This document shows positions 63,945 to 64,000 of a stretch of DNA of 64,000 nt, piece after piece. Within the stretch, counting starts at the first letter, position 1. Each line of letters starts with the position of its first letter. Under the pieces are notes generated by a model. It was not told the DNA's origin and ran no database searches. It saw nothing but the letters and a program-made list of their open reading frames with translations. The DNA is from Periconia sp. R9002 (lineage: Eukaryota > Ascomycota > Dothideomycetes > Pleosporales > Periconiaceae). The stretch is taken from the NCBI GenBank assembly GCA_023627715.1, contig JAMAHW010000014.1, forward strand, positions 62,001-126,000, read 5' to 3'. The translations under genes and the position numbers were made by a program.

Positions 63945-64000
63945 GGGGGGTGGCGAAAATGTGGAGCCAAAACGGAGATATCGACTCGAAACAGGTGGTC

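Noticed and set aside
1..64000. CRISPR arrays, prophage, bacterial operons or viral insertions
   Set aside because: No direct-repeat/spacer pattern or such genes were seen; introns and gene content are those of a fungal nuclear chromosome.

Overview
The window is nuclear DNA of a filamentous ascomycete (Pezizomycotina). The introns are short (50-76 nt) with CTAAC/CTGAC-like branch sites, and the gene set fits: a Zn2Cys6 regulator, a WOPR (Wor1/Ryp1/Sge1-type) regulator, fungal LYS9, TOM7, exocyst Sec15, and eL28, which budding yeast lacks. A dothideomycete is my guess for the class, but the sequence alone does not prove it. There is no viral or bacterial block. Every model with introns below was assembled by matching splice sites and reading phase by eye; exon limits are in the evidence fields.

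Layout. 0.3-7.6 kb: EPL1 (NuA4), a Zn2Cys6 factor and a patatin-type lipase. 7.6-10.1 kb: gene-poor, with one possible 57-residue gene and the relic of an MFS transporter. 10.1-17.8 kb: the SF3b subunit Hsh49/SF3B4 divergent from TOM7, an unnamed 704-aa fungal protein, a UPF0357/DUF2015 protein and ribosomal protein eL28. 18.2-29.9 kb: an unnamed membrane protein, VPS18, a stand-alone GAR synthetase, an OCRL-type inositol 5-phosphatase and DCP1. 30.6-32.8 kb: mitoribosomal mS33 (RSM27) divergent from nuclear RNase III. 33.7 kb: an intron-bearing tRNA-Gly(CCC), followed by about 4.5 kb of decayed repetitive DNA. 38.4-46.6 kb is dense: GET4, LYS9, SEC15, RAI1 and a small unknown. 50.2-52.2 kb: a Mei2-like RNA-binding protein alone between gene-free stretches of 3.6 and 5.2 kb. 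57.5-59.4 kb: an RMP1-like RNase MRP subunit and a TEX30/KANSL3-type hydrolase. 62.2-63.9 kb: the WOPR regulator, running to the edge of the window.

Functionally this is mostly housekeeping. RNA metabolism is prominent (SF3B4, DCP1, RNase III, RAI1, Mei2-like, RMP1, a tRNA), as is membrane traffic (VPS18, OCRL-type, SEC15, GET4). The genes do not form a biosynthetic cluster.

The observations I would follow up first are a 13-bp CACGTG-centred element shared exactly by the EPL1 and LYS9/SEC15 promoters, with variants in two other promoters; two probable GC-AG introns; a GAR synthetase without the AIR synthetase domain it is fused to in yeasts; and the isolated Mei2-like and WOPR loci with their large non-coding flanks.
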